DNA of 64,000 nucleotides from Roridomyces roridus (taxonomy: Eukaryota > Basidiomycota > Agaricomycetes > Agaricales > Mycenaceae). The notes beneath the pieces are model-generated. The model was given only the letters and a program-made list of their open reading frames with translations. It did not search any database and was not told where the DNA came from. The stretch is taken from positions 248,001 through 312,000 of the forward strand of contig JARKIF010000019.1 in NCBI GenBank assembly GCA_029378245.1, in the 5' to 3' direction. Positions 45,554 through 55,783 of the stretch are shown here, piece by piece (position 1 is the first letter of the stretch; each line of letters starts with the position of its first letter). The translations under genes were made by a program, and so were the position numbers.

Positions 45554-46065
45554 TTCAATGATGCATCTACTTCAAGCTGCCTCACACCGTCAGACATTCA
45601 TCAAGACCCTTGAATTCCAAATAATCTGGGTGTACAGCAGTGGTATAATCTACAAATAGGTAGTATGGTAGGTCGAGAGTCGAGACCGATCGACAGCTCT
45701 AGGTTAGACAAGTAGCAAGCAGCAATGCAAAAAAAGACAGGGAAAGTACATATGTATCATAGTTAGCAGTATTTAATAGACTCCAGAGTGAGCATGAGCA
45801 AGAACGCGCAGATACAGAAACAGAACACAGTCACAACAAAAACAACAAAAAACGCCCAAGCCCCAAGTAGACAATCGGATACACAGCTCAAGAGCCGAGT
45901 GCCCCAATCCCGCGCCTGGCTCGGCTCGACAGAAGAGCACATCCCGGCTTCGGGAGCGCCCCGCTTGCCGCAAAGCGCAAGGGGCACGGGTATGCATCCG
46001 CCGCCGCAGCGGCGGGTATAGGAATCGCCCGTAGAAGCGAAGTACTTCGTCCCTTCCCTGGCGTG
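45554..46065. other. Intergenic interval
   Basis: 3' flank of the G-alpha gene with an A-rich stretch near 45835-45855. No gene is supported. Confidence 0.4.
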
Positions 46066-48269
46066 CTACAAGATCCCAGAGTCCTTCAGTGCGTTTTGCA
46101 GTATAGTCTCCTTGACTGCGGCAAACACCAGCCGAATATTCTTGGTATTCGTGGCTTGAGTGACGCTGAAATGGTTCTCAGTGCTTGCTACACGATACAT
46201 AGAGGAAGCATAAAACTCACTGAGGGTACACCGTCAACTTGGCTCGATTCTCCTGCATAAACTTCCACAGGATGTACTTGGCAGCCTTGTGCAGGTCGTT
46301 CCCGCCCGCATACTCCGCGAAAAACCGGCCGAGTGGAATCTTCGGTAGCTTCCTCTTGAAGACATCGATCTTGTTGAGAAACAATATGACGCTGGTCCGT
46401 AAGAACCAGCGTGAGTTGATGACGGATTCAAAGAGGTAGAGCGACTCGCGCATGCGGTTCTGGAGGTAGCTGTTAGCATACAGATGAGGGATATCAAGCA
46501 ATGTGGGGTGAGCAGAATCAGCACTAGGATGACCGTAGTCCAGCCACAGAAGAGCCTAAGCTCCACGGCTCGAGCCTCGCGGAACGCTACACCGCCGACC
46601 CGCACAACAGGACCGAAAGAAGACTCACCACCCGCCGCTCTTCCTCAAGGACTTGATCATACTCGCTCAGCGCAGTACAAAAGATGATACTCGTCACGCT
46701 GGCATATATAGGTCAGCATGAAAAGCGCCGATGAGACCACGGAAACGAACGCACCTCTCAAAACAATGTATCCACTTCTTCCGCTCGGAGCGCTGTCCGC
46801 CGACGTCGAACATGTGGATCCTGTGGGCGCATTAGTATGTTGGGTAGCGGTAGAGCTAGCTATGGAAAGGAGGAAAGAGAAGAGGAGGCACTAAAGGGAT
46901 GTGCCGGCATGGGAACGACGTCATGTATGTGAAAAGGAAGAAGGATGGTGCGAGAGGATGTGGACGTGAGAGCAGGAGGTACCGGGGAATGAGACGAGCG
47001 GTGAGGGCCGGTGCAAGACGGTATGGGAAAGAAGATAAGATCGAAGGAATGACATCACCAGAGTGGCGAAAAGGCGGGCGAAGACAAGAAACCAGAAAAC
47101 TCACGATAAATCCCCCATCCAAAACCTCGTCTCAATAATGGCCGTACTCTTCGCTCGGGCGCGCAGGACGTCTTCTTCCGACGGGACGTACGTCGGTGCT
47201 GCGATACGGTGGATCTCACGAAAAAAGCTGGCTCGTTGTTATTATTGTATGTGAAGAGAAAAAACCGAGGACGTACTAGCTCGCGCTGTCCATGAGATAA
47301 AACTCTCCGGGATGCTCGTCTACGGCCCGCTCAACAGCCGGCGAGCGGGAAATATGCCATATAGCGTCCGCCAGCGCAGGTGTGAGGAGGGTGTGTGTCT
47401 GCGTGAGGACGAAGGCGTCGGGGGCACCGCTCCCAGGGAATCCGTTGCCGCCGTGATTGGAGTTGGCGGTCGTCGGTCGTCGAGCTTCCCAATCACTCGG
47501 ACGGCGACCAGCAGGCGCTGACGAGGGAAGACCAGCGAGTTCCCAATCGGTCGGCCTACGTCCGCCGCCGGCACTGAGATTCTGGTTCGGGGTAAGGTCG
47601 TCGACAAGTATCCGATCGTCCCACTCGCTGCCCCTTCGTTCTGTTGCACGAGTAAATGGTACTGGATCGAGTCCCACCTCGACCGCGCCGTCCTCGAGAT
47701 CACGCCGCCGACCGAAATGCCCGTCCAGTGTGTCCCCATCCCCGTCTAGCGTGTCCACGTCCACGTCGACATCGGCTCGCACGATGGCTGGGAAAGCCTG
47801 TAACAGCTGCCCCGCCCACCGACCATCCTCTCCCAGCGCAGGCACGCCAATTCGCCTGACGACCTGCGCAAGTGTCCCCGCGCTATCGAGCACGTTCCGA
47901 TAGATCGTATACCGAAAGTCGGCGCGCGCCTTTTCGTCAAAACCACGTTGGTGGATGATCTTCATCTGCTTTACTACAAGGAGTTGAGGATCGAGTAGCA
48001 TGGAAATGAGATGGATAGGAACCTATGGTGCTCTTGCCCGACTGGCTTGGAATGAGAATTTGCCAGACAGAAGAAAGCAAGAACAAGAACGGACCTCTCC
48101 ACTTCCTAGACACCGGTAAGCATGAGCAAGGCATAAGCAGATGGGACACACCGAGCAACAAGATCTTGCACTCCTTCTTGTAGCGCTTGGAGTCTGCAGC
48201 TATCTGGCGGTCGATAGCATCAGAGCGGGCGCGGTCTGTGCGGGATTCCTTGGATGCAGGCTGGCCCAT
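46066..48269 (-). CDS. Heterotrimeric G protein alpha subunit with enlarged helical domain
   Basis: A membrane-associated signalling GTPase. ATG at 48269 gives [10 protein letters not shown], with glycine 2 available for myristoylation. Splicing of two introns builds the P-loop GSGESGKST (KILLLG then GSGE then SGKSTI). The helical domain begins [20 protein letters not shown]. It is interrupted by a hydrophilic insertion of about 100 residues rich in Asp, Arg and Pro (around 47400-47760). Then come switch I ([15 protein letters not shown], catalytic Arg kept, the usual TTG replaced by STA), switch II ([17 protein letters not shown]), G4 (FLNKIDVF) and G5 ([10 protein letters not shown]). It ends NALKDSGIL. 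The total is near 490 residues against about 350 usually. Confidence 0.92.
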
Positions 48270-48848
48270 TGAATGGACTCGAGGAGAGACAAGTATCAAA
48301 CAGCTGTCGTCGCGTCGTCGTGTAAATGTCGTGAAGCCCGTCCACCGACTCGGGAGACCGTAGAGGATGACGGGCAGAGTCAAGTTCTCAACGTCCCGTG
48401 CCGCGTGTTGTTTCCAATTATTCCTTTCTTGGGTATCCGAGCAGGCGTGGCGCATCAATGATGATCATTCCCGCTTTCTTCCCGCCCTGACCTGACCTAG
48501 TACCTAGCTGCATACTCGCTGTCTGCTCATCAGCACACAACCCTTGGTTCCAACATACCAGCCTACCCTCGTCTTTTGCTTCAAATTCCCACCTGCTGGA
48601 GCGCCGCTTTCCGGGTAGTGGCCAATTGAAATAAGGACTGATTGACTTGGGCATGTGTCTGGCCGGTTCACGGACGCGTTTCTGACAGCAAAAATGGGCG
48701 ATTTCCTACCGAAATTTCAAACTCATCTTCGGCTTCGTTCGGTCCCAAGGAGAATAGATAGGCCCTTTCCATCATCCGACGAACATATGAGTCCACACCT
48801 GTATGATGTATCTGCTACTGCTACTGCGCGAATGCCCTGGTCCCGAAA
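48270..48848. other. Intergenic interval
   Basis: Promoter side of the G-alpha gene up to the left end of the retroelement. No gene is supported. Confidence 0.4.
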
Positions 48849-49060
48849 TGGATGGTCTAGACAGACCGTGGGGATTGGCAGGAGCGACGCCATCACATGT
48901 CTCCATCTTTTTCGGACTCGTCCGTCACCTGCCCCGGCCTGAGTCTGGCGCGACGACCTTTCCACACCCCCTACCCTCCCCTCTCTGTCCCCACTAGTCT
49001 TCTTCCCCGCGGCATTTTGCCCACGAGTCTCGTCCCGACGTAGGACACCATTTTTCGATC
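48849..49060 (+). repeat. Split direct repeat A1
   Basis: 212 nt, identical to A2 at 51480-51691. Confidence 0.9.
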
Positions 49061-49146
49061 TTTTTCTTTTTCTTCTTCTTGGGCGTCTTTGACGCATTCG
49101 CGACGACCACGCCCGCCTCCGGCTGCTACATCGCGACTGCCCACCC

Positions 49147-51273
49147 ATGCCCGCTCTTCGCCCCCCTCCCTACATCCTCCCCGATGGACGACTCGGTAAT
49201 CCAGACCGTGGACCGTGGACGCCGCCATCAGACGGCAGGATTTTGTATCCTGCAGGTCATCACGTTCGTTCACAGATCTGCTGGGGGCACAATCGCCCTG
49301 GTGGATGCTGGGATGGCCTCCGGCGCTGTCCCCGGCGCCACATCTGCTCGCACTGCACAAGCAAGGCGCACGCTGCCCTCTCCTGTCCCAAACGGTCCTC
49401 AAATCCCCCGAATGTCACTCGGCCACATCCGCCTCGGGAAAATCCCCTCGAGAGCGTGTCAATTCAGCCGGGTGAGCGAGGGGGAGATGCTTCTGGCTCT
49501 CCTCGCTCGGATACGAGCAGGGAAGTCATCCCTACTCCCCCGGCCATCGAGACTGACCATGCCGTGACCCCGCTCAAGTTCCCGGTGCCGCCTCCACGCC
49601 CCAACACCGAACTCCTCTTTCCCCTCACATCGCCCCACTCTAAGCCCATGCCTGTGCCTAAGCTACACACGAAGGCTTGGTCTGCAGCGCTTTCAGAGTA
49701 CCCGGACCGCGCTTTCGCTGACGGCCTTGTCGAGGCTATCAAATTCGGCGTACACCTTGGGGTGGATGCTGAGCTGGCACCCGCATCGTCGACCTCCATT
49801 CCTCCCCCGCTCCCCTCAGCCCTCGCATACCCTGACCTCATCGACAAAGACATTCAGCATGAGCTTTCTCTGGGCCGGCTGCTCGACGTCACTGACACCC
49901 CGCAAATTCAGCCTCTCTTCTCTCCTCTCGGATCTGTCCCAAAAAAGTACAGCCTCAAGCGCCGCCGCATACACCACCTCTCGTCTCCGCGTGGTCATTC
50001 CCTCAATGATGCCATACCCGTTGAGCACGGACACCTCGTTTACGAGGCTGTTCAGGCTGCCATTGACAGGATACGGGAGGCTGGTCCCGGCTGCTTTCTG
50101 TATAAAGCAGATCTCGAAGCGGCGTTTCGGCATGTAGCGGTGCACCCCGACGATGCTGTCTTTTTGGGCTTTGAGTGGAAGGGACGCAAGCTCATCGACC
50201 TCTTCCTCCCCTTTGGTGTGCGCACAGGCCCCCGCCTCTATAACTACTTTGCGGAGGCGCACCACTGGGTCCTCCTCTCGCGGGATGCAGTCATGCGTCT
50301 CATCCAACATTATCTGGATGACTGGCTGAATGTCACCCCTGCATCGAAGGGCATCCGGTATGCATACCACGGCCGTGCTGTCTTCCGCCAGGTTGCTCAG
50401 GAGCTGGGTTTTGCTATGTCGGAGAGCAAGGAGGTGGGCCCCACGCGCTGTCTCGAGTTTCTCGGGATCGAGTTGGACTCGGACGCAATGGAGGCTCGCT
50501 TGCCGCAGGACAAGCTGGATCGGCTGCTGGGCCTTCTCCAGACCATTCTCTTTCGTGGGTCTGCCAGCCATCTTGACCTTGAGGAGCTCTGCGGCCACCT
50601 CATCTTTGCCCGGTCTGTCATTGAGGTGGGACGCTTCTTTGTGCGACGTTTATGGGATGCTATGCGACACCTCATCTCCCTTCCTCGTCGCCACCGCCGC
50701 CGCCTTCCGGCTGAGGCTAAGCGCGATGTTCTGTGGTGGTACAACGGCCTCCCCCTCTTCAATGGCATCTACAAGATTGGTCCACCACGGCAGTCTGTGC
50801 ATGTCTTCACGGATGCAAGCGGGAAGCATGGTGTTGGTGGGTACTGGGAGGCGCTGGGGGTGTTCTTTGCGGAGCCGGTGGCTGCTCGACAGCGGCGGCA
50901 TCCTATCCATTGGCGTGAGATGTTTGCCGTGCTCCGGGCTGCAGAGATTTGGGGCAAATTCTGGCGTGGGCTTGAGGTGGTGTTCCATATCGATAACCAG
51001 GCTATATCTACATGCCTACAGTCTGGTTCCATTGATCACCCTCCCACTCAAGCCCTCTTCCGCTCATTGGCGCTTTTGGCACTCCAGCTGGATTTTACCT
51101 TTAGCACCATGTGGATTTCGACAAGCGACAATTCCACGGCAGACGCTCTGTCCCGTTTCCAATGGAAGGCACTTGCTGTTGCACATCCAGATTGGCCGCT
51201 CCCCAAGTCTGGCACTCGACCCGTCACCATTGCTGTCTGTCCTGCGGTCAGGATCCCTCCCTCTTCCCCCTAA
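49147..51273 (+). CDS. DIRS/Ngaro-type reverse transcriptase-RNase H polyprotein
   Basis: An intact 708-residue frame from the ATG at 49147. Near residues 40-85 is a Cys/His cluster (ICWGHNRPGGC then CPRRHICSHC and a distal CP), probably a nucleic-acid-binding gag-like finger. The reverse transcriptase occupies roughly residues 240-480, with KKYSLKRRRIHHLSSPRG, ADLEAAFRHVAVHPDD and the catalytic YLDDW at about 389. An RNase H domain follows, with FTDASGKHGVGGYW (about 553), the glutamate in HWREMFAVLRAAEIW, FHIDNQAIS and NSTADALSR, a full acidic set. It ends VCPAVRIPPSSP. No protease or integrase is present, as expected for this group. Confidence 0.9.
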   Translation: MPALRPPPYILPDGRLGNPDRGPWTPPSDGRILYPAGHHVRSQICWGHNRPGGCWDGLRRCPRRHICSHCTSKAHAALSCPKRSSNPPNVTRPHPPRENPLESVSIQPGERGGDASGSPRSDTSREVIPTPPAIETDHAVTPLKFPVPPPRPNTELLFPLTSPHSKPMPVPKLHTKAWSAALSEYPDRAFADGLVEAIKFGVHLGVDAELAPASSTSIPPPLPSALAYPDLIDKDIQHELSLGRLLDVTDTPQIQPLFSPLGSVPKKYSLKRRRIHHLSSPRGHSLNDAIPVEHGHLVYEAVQAAIDRIREAGPGCFLYKADLEAAFRHVAVHPDDAVFLGFEWKGRKLIDLFLPFGVRTGPRLYNYFAEAHHWVLLSRDAVMRLIQHYLDDWLNVTPASKGIRYAYHGRAVFRQVAQELGFAMSESKEVGPTRCLEFLGIELDSDAMEARLPQDKLDRLLGLLQTILFRGSASHLDLEELCGHLIFARSVIEVGRFFVRRLWDAMRHLISLPRRHRRRLPAEAKRDVLWWYNGLPLFNGIYKIGPPRQSVHVFTDASGKHGVGGYWEALGVFFAEPVAARQRRHPIHWREMFAVLRAAEIWGKFWRGLEVVFHIDNQAISTCLQSGSIDHPPTQALFRSLALLALQLDFTFSTMWISTSDNSTADALSRFQWKALAVAHPDWPLPKSGTRPVTIAVCPAVRIPPSSP

Positions 51274-51355
51274 TTCTCGCCCCGCTTTTGGGTGCCTTGG
51301 CGTTCTCTCCATTCCTCCCCCTCCTTCGGCTGGTCGATGGCGAGAGTTCCCTGTT

Positions 51356-51480
51356 GGGCTGCCCTCGGCACCCTCCGCCCTGCGGAGTGCAGCGGGCTCC
51401 AGCAGGAATCTTCGCCCAAGTTAATACATCGGATCAGTCCATCACCTCTCTCTCATCAAGGAGCGACCCAGTCCAATCCT
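51356..51480 (+). repeat. Split direct repeat B1
   Basis: 125 nt, one mismatch to B2 at 51766-51890; abuts A2. Confidence 0.9.
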
Positions 51481-51691
51481 GGATGGTCTAGACAGACCGT
51501 GGGGATTGGCAGGAGCGACGCCATCACATGTCTCCATCTTTTTCGGACTCGTCCGTCACCTGCCCCGGCCTGAGTCTGGCGCGACGACCTTTCCACACCC
51601 CCTACCCTCCCCTCTCTGTCCCCACTAGTCTTCTTCCCCGCGGCATTTTGCCCACGAGTCTCGTCCCGACGTAGGACACCATTTTTCGATC
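51480..51691 (+). repeat. Split direct repeat A2
   Basis: Identical to A1 over 212 nt. Confidence 0.9.
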
Positions 51692-51765
51692 CCCACCATC
51701 CCACCCTTTTCCTTTGTCATTTGCGCACTTACGTAGTTACGCTCGTGCTTGTAGTAGTTACGTTG

Positions 51766-51890
51766 GGGCTGCCCTCGGCACCCTCCGCCCTGCGGAGTGC
51801 AGCGGGCTCCAGCAGGAGTCTTCGCCCAAGTTAATACATCGGATCAGTCCATCACCTCTCTCTCATCAAGGAGCGACCCAGTCCAATCCT
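51766..51890 (+). repeat. Split direct repeat B2
   Basis: Second copy of B1 and the right end of the element; the flank begins CGCACGGACG. Confidence 0.9.
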
Positions 51891-52199
51891 CGCACGGACG
51901 TCATTGGTTTCACAGGTACATTCCTGCGTGAGATCTTCCATTGGGTTGTGCCTGTTCCAAATCGCGCCAAAAAATTAAGAAAAAGCTCGAGGGACAGCAG
52001 CCTCTCAATCGAAGGGCCTCCCATTTTATTCCTTACGATTTTGAGTCGTATCTCCATCGCACATTCGCGGAAGATACGTAAACCCGCCATCGGCCAGCGC
52101 TATCTTTTATCACAAACTATTACATGCTTCCGACGTGTCCCTTCAGCTGAATACGTCTCGCCCTTCCTTGCCTCTACATTCCCCTCCTACGCCCCGACG
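51891..52199. other. Intergenic interval
   Basis: Right flank of the retroelement and leader of the transporter gene. No further feature is seen. Confidence 0.4.
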
Positions 52200-54226
52200 A
52201 TGGCTCCTCAAAACGCGGCCGTGCCTGGGCTACTCAGTGTGCCCCGAATAACGACCTTGTTAGCGTCTCTACTCGTTGCAGTGGGAGCGGGGACCAACTA
52301 CGTGCGTGCCATGAATCCGAGACTACGAATCTCGACACTGAGCCAATGTCCAGGTCTTCTCCGGTCGGCATTCGTAGCTGTGGATCTCGAAGCAGGCAAG
52401 CTAATGAAAGTTTCAGCCTATTCCCCGCAGCTCGCGGCGCGCCTTAATATCAATCATACTCAGCTAAACGTCGTTGGGCTTGCAGCTAACGGTGAGGGGT
52501 TTGTTTATCGTATGCCGAGCAACTATTGAGGCACGCGACAGTCGGTGTATACGCCAGTGGACCATTCTGGGGTCGGATTGTCGACGCCCGCGGACCACGT
52601 ATTCCGCTCGGTTGCTCCTTCGTATTCCTCCTCCTTGGATATACCGGTATTCGACATTTCTACGATGCAGGGGTCCCAGAAGGCACATCACTATCCAGTC
52701 TCGGTCTGGGTCTTCTCATCGCGTGCAGCTTCATGACCGGCGCGGGCGGTAACGCGGGTTTCACGGGCGTGGTCAACTCGACCGCAAAGTCCTTTCCCGA
52801 CAAGGCTGTGCGTAGTTGCTACCCTACATACCGCGACAGTTCCGCTGATTTTTGTCTCCGCAGCGCGCGACGACGACAGGGATCGTCCTGTCCGGTTTTG
52901 GCCTCTCTGCATTCTTCTTCTCGACAATAGCACATATCCTGTACCCTGGAGACACCTCGTCATTCCTATTCCTCCTCGCATGCGGGACCGCATTGGCGAC
53001 CTTGACCGGATTCTTCTTCGTGCGAGCGATCCCGCTTGCTGCGACGGAAATCGAGCACACGGGGGTCACCGCTGTCGCAGCCGAGGCCGAAGCCACGCTC
53101 TTTGGCCACGTCAACGACAGCCATACTCCGCTGCTAAACGAGCCCGCAGATACCGCGCAAGAAGAGTACGTTCCAGACGCAAGAGGGATTGAACTGAGCC
53201 CACCACGCAGCAGTCGACAACGTAGCCTCAGCCGCAGTCGCAAGGCTGAAGCGTTCGATGGCCCGAATGTCTATGGTCGCGCGTTATGGCTGAATCCCGA
53301 CTTTTGGCTGCTCTTTGCGATTCTTTCTCTATGTGCGTGTCCCCTTTGGATTTCATTGCACTGCTGACGAGCTTCTTCAGTGAGTGGGACGGGCCTGATG
53401 TGTCAGTTCCTGCCGCCATTCGTGTCACCAAATGCTTACTTTGTTTGCAGACATCAATAACGTTGGCTCCATGTCGCAAGCGTTGTTCGCCAAGGGCAAC
53501 CCCACCTACGATGAAGTCGAGGCATCACGCTGGCAAGCCGCTCAAGTCTCCCTCATCTCCATCATGAACTTTTCCGGCCGCATAGTCATCGGTATGCCCC
53601 TCCTCCCCCATGGGATTCATGCTCAATTGCCCCCCAGGCGTGCTTTCGGACAACCTCAAGAACCGATTCGGCCTTCCCCGGTCCTACTCGGCCATCCTCG
53701 TATCCACTCTCTTCTTCTTCTCACAGCTGCTCGCAGCACAAATCGGGGACGTCCAGAGTTTATGGAAAGCGAGCATGCTCGTCGGGTTTTCGTACGGCAC
53801 CATCTTTGGTCTCTGGCCCACCCTCTGCATCGAATTCTTCGGTCTCTGTGCGTCCTTTCCGCTTTCCCTCTTCCATCCCACCATCTCACGTCTTTCTTCC
53901 ACGTAGCCCACTTCTCCGAAAACTGGGGTTACCTCTCCCTCTCGCCCCTCGTCGGCGGGAACCTCTTCTCGATCGCATTCGGTCGAAACCTCGACGCGCA
54001 CGAGCCGGTAGAGAGCACAGCCGCAGTGCGCGCGGTAGCCATAGCCCACCAGTGCCTCGAGGGCCGCAGCTGTTACGTCGCCACGCTCGGGCTGACTAGC
54101 ATCGCGTGCTTCGCTGCTATCCTACTCAGTGGGCTTGTGGCGTGGCGTGAACGCAGGAAGCTTCTTGCTGCAGGCGCTCTTCCGGGGCGGGCTTCGCGTG
54201 TCTTGTGGGAGGATACGGAGGATTGA
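52200..54226 (+). CDS. MFS transporter, Mch1/nodulin-like type
   Basis: A membrane transporter of the monocarboxylate-permease-like branch of the major facilitator superfamily; the substrate is unknown. Exon 1 (52200-52301) is MAPQNAAVPGLLSVPRITTL and the first helix. A 10-nt microexon (52354-52363) completes VFSAYSPQLAARLN with the exon starting at 52417. The signature VGVYASGPFWGRIVDARGP follows after another intron, then LGLGLLIACSFMTGAGGNAG, RATTTGIVLSGFGLSAFFFS and a long hydrophilic loop (TPLLNEPADTAQEE). The second half comes from four further exons (YINNVGSMSQALF, GVLSDNLKNRFGLPRSYSA, FSYGTIFGLWPTLCIEFF, HFSENWGYLSLSPLVGGNLF). The C-terminus is WEDTED. About twelve helices. Confidence 0.88.
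52354..52363 (+). other. 10-nt microexon in the Mch1-like transporter gene
   Basis: GTCTTCTCCG lies between TCCAG and GTCGGC. Including it gives the family sequence VFSAYSPQL in frame. Skipping it joins phase 0 to a phase-1 exon and breaks the frame. Confidence 0.75.
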
Positions 54227-54521
54227 ATGTATTTCACTACACAATTAGACTACAGGTGTAATATCTGACTTAATATCCTTCGAGCCATACATGAGCGATC
54301 TCTTCAAAGTGGTTCTTTCTAGTGTAGGGGAATAGGGATACAGTGTGTGCGTGTGGTATGTGTACAGTGAGGATAGCGATATAGGATGTGTGTGGGTAAG
54401 ATGTACAATGATGTGGGATGGAGAGAGAAAAGAAAAGAATGAAATGCCTTTAGCTGGACTGCTCGCCCTCCTCCTTTGCACGCTGTGCATTGACCGTCCG
54501 GCCCAACTGTCGCCCACCCTG

Positions 54522-55646
54522 CTAGTTGTCAATGGCACCCTTCTCATACTCGATCACGCTCTTCTTGGCAAGGGGTACTGGCGTGCCATGTTGAGCTAAC
54601 TCGCATTGGCGACGAGCTAGGGCCGTCTTGTCCACCTGCGCCTTGGGAACGAACCCGACTGCCACATTCTCTTTGCCACGCCCAGCTCCAGCGTCCGGAG
54701 TGTCTGACATCTCGCGGCGGGGACCCAGCTCGTCGATTGTCATCAGAGAGTTGGAAGGACACATGCCAGTGTGGCTGGACGACGCGGAGGCATCGCTGCC
54801 ACAGACGGAACGAGCCCTAGCCGCCAAGATCTGCAGGCTGTCGAGCGGTCCCTCCTCTCTGGCGGGAAGAGGGAGAAGAGGTGTAGACGGGATGGGGTCC
54901 TGCACAACGCGAGTAGCGGCGGGCGTGGTGGGCTCATCATGTTGCGCCATGTTCTTGTCGCCGACGTACGCCTCGTCGACCAAAACGTCGGGGAGATGGG
55001 GGTAACTCGCAAGCCACGAAGACTCGGGGTCGTCGACAGGTTCAGCTCGACTCGCCGTGGAAGAGGCGAGACCAGGTGCGGTTGGCGGGTGACGAGCCTC
55101 GTCCTCGACAACGACGGGCAGTTCAGCAGCGACCTTTGGCACGGTTACTCTATGGCCGGGTCCGGCGAAGAAACGATAGCCAACATAGATCAAGGCGCAC
55201 GCAGCGACCGCGGTAAACCAGATGGGCATTGCTTCAATGGCGGTGAAGGAGGACGCCGGAGCGGTCGGGGAGGGTGCAGTTGAAGGGGTAGGCGTAGGCG
55301 TGACAGTGATATACGCAGTGGATGTTGCTATGACCGTCGAGGGTGCAGCAGTGACTGTCGATGTGGATATCGCCGTGACGGTGCTGGGTATCGCGAAAAC
55401 CGTAGTGGTCTCGCGCAGTGTGATTGTAGTGGGTGTAGGTGCAGGAGCGGCCAATAGATGCAATAAAAACCGATTTTTGTGGATCATTTCACGGATGAAG
55501 AATATTGCGCGTAGAAGGCCTCCGCCGAGCGAGGCGATGAGGACCATGCCCAGTCGGGGGTGCCTACAAGCCATATGAGCGAGATGAGCGGGAACTGGAC
55601 TGGGCGAGACGAACCCTTGTACAAAGTCGACTATAAACTGCCACAT
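54522..55646 (-). CDS. Family B membrane protein, intact copy
   Basis: A single-exon protein of 374 residues; the first ATG in frame is at 55646 (MWQFIVDFVQGFVSPSPVPA). Helix 1 is GMVLIASLGGGLLRAIFFI. A Ser/Thr-rich segment follows, with repeated ITLRETTTV, STVTA and TVTPTPTP runs, likely outside the cell and O-glycosylated. Helix 2 is PIWFTAVAACALIYVGYRFF. The remaining 190 residues are acidic and disordered, with SWLASYPHLPDVLVDE, SRSxxSS-type serine patches and GKENVAVGFVPK, ending EKGAIDN. It corresponds to the disrupted gene at 43746-45437. Its natural divergent partner appears to be family A copy A4, now 3.2 kb away because of an insertion. Function is unknown. Confidence 0.75.
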   Translation of the reverse strand: MWQFIVDFVQGFVSPSPVPAHLAHMACRHPRLGMVLIASLGGGLLRAIFFIREMIHKNRFLLHLLAAPAPTPTTITLRETTTVFAIPSTVTAISTSTVTAAPSTVIATSTAYITVTPTPTPSTAPSPTAPASSFTAIEAMPIWFTAVAACALIYVGYRFFAGPGHRVTVPKVAAELPVVVEDEARHPPTAPGLASSTASRAEPVDDPESSWLASYPHLPDVLVDEAYVGDKNMAQHDEPTTPAATRVVQDPIPSTPLLPLPAREEGPLDSLQILAARARSVCGSDASASSSHTGMCPSNSLMTIDELGPRREMSDTPDAGAGRGKENVAVGFVPKAQVDKTALARRQCELAQHGTPVPLAKKSVIEYEKGAIDN

Positions 55647-55764
55647 ATCGACTGAGAGAGAATCTGAAGAGAGAAAGGTAAGTTTGTTGACGTATAAGTA
55701 CGCGTTTTTGTTCGCCTTGCGCCGGCTTGATGGCCGATGCACGGGCCGTACCTCTCATACTTAG

Positions 55765-55783
55765 CATCACGAAAAGTGTCGTT
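55765..55783 (+). repeat. Left terminal inverted repeat of the 3.0-kb insertion
   Basis: 19 nt, perfectly inverted at 58747-58765. Confidence 0.8.

Larger units (their letters stand above)
48849..51890 (+). mobile_element. Ngaro-like (DIRS-type) retroelement with split direct repeats
   Basis: The order is A1 (48849-49060), coding region, B1 (51356-51480), A2 (51480-51691), spacer, B2 (51766-51890). A1 and A2 are 212 nt and identical by eye. B1 and B2 are 125 nt with one difference. B1 and A2 abut. This A1-B1A2-B2 arrangement is the hallmark of Ngaro/PAT-type tyrosine-recombinase retroelements, and the encoded reverse transcriptase is of DIRS type. Only about 80 nt separate the reverse transcriptase ORF from B1, so there is no room for the tyrosine recombinase ORF. 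The copy is young, judged from the identical repeats, but non-autonomous. Confidence 0.85.

Noticed and set aside
36184..48269. A functional signalling cluster of the DUF6534 protein and the G-alpha subunit
   Set aside because: They are 8 kb apart with an Rqc1 gene and transposed-looking modules between; proximity alone does not support it.
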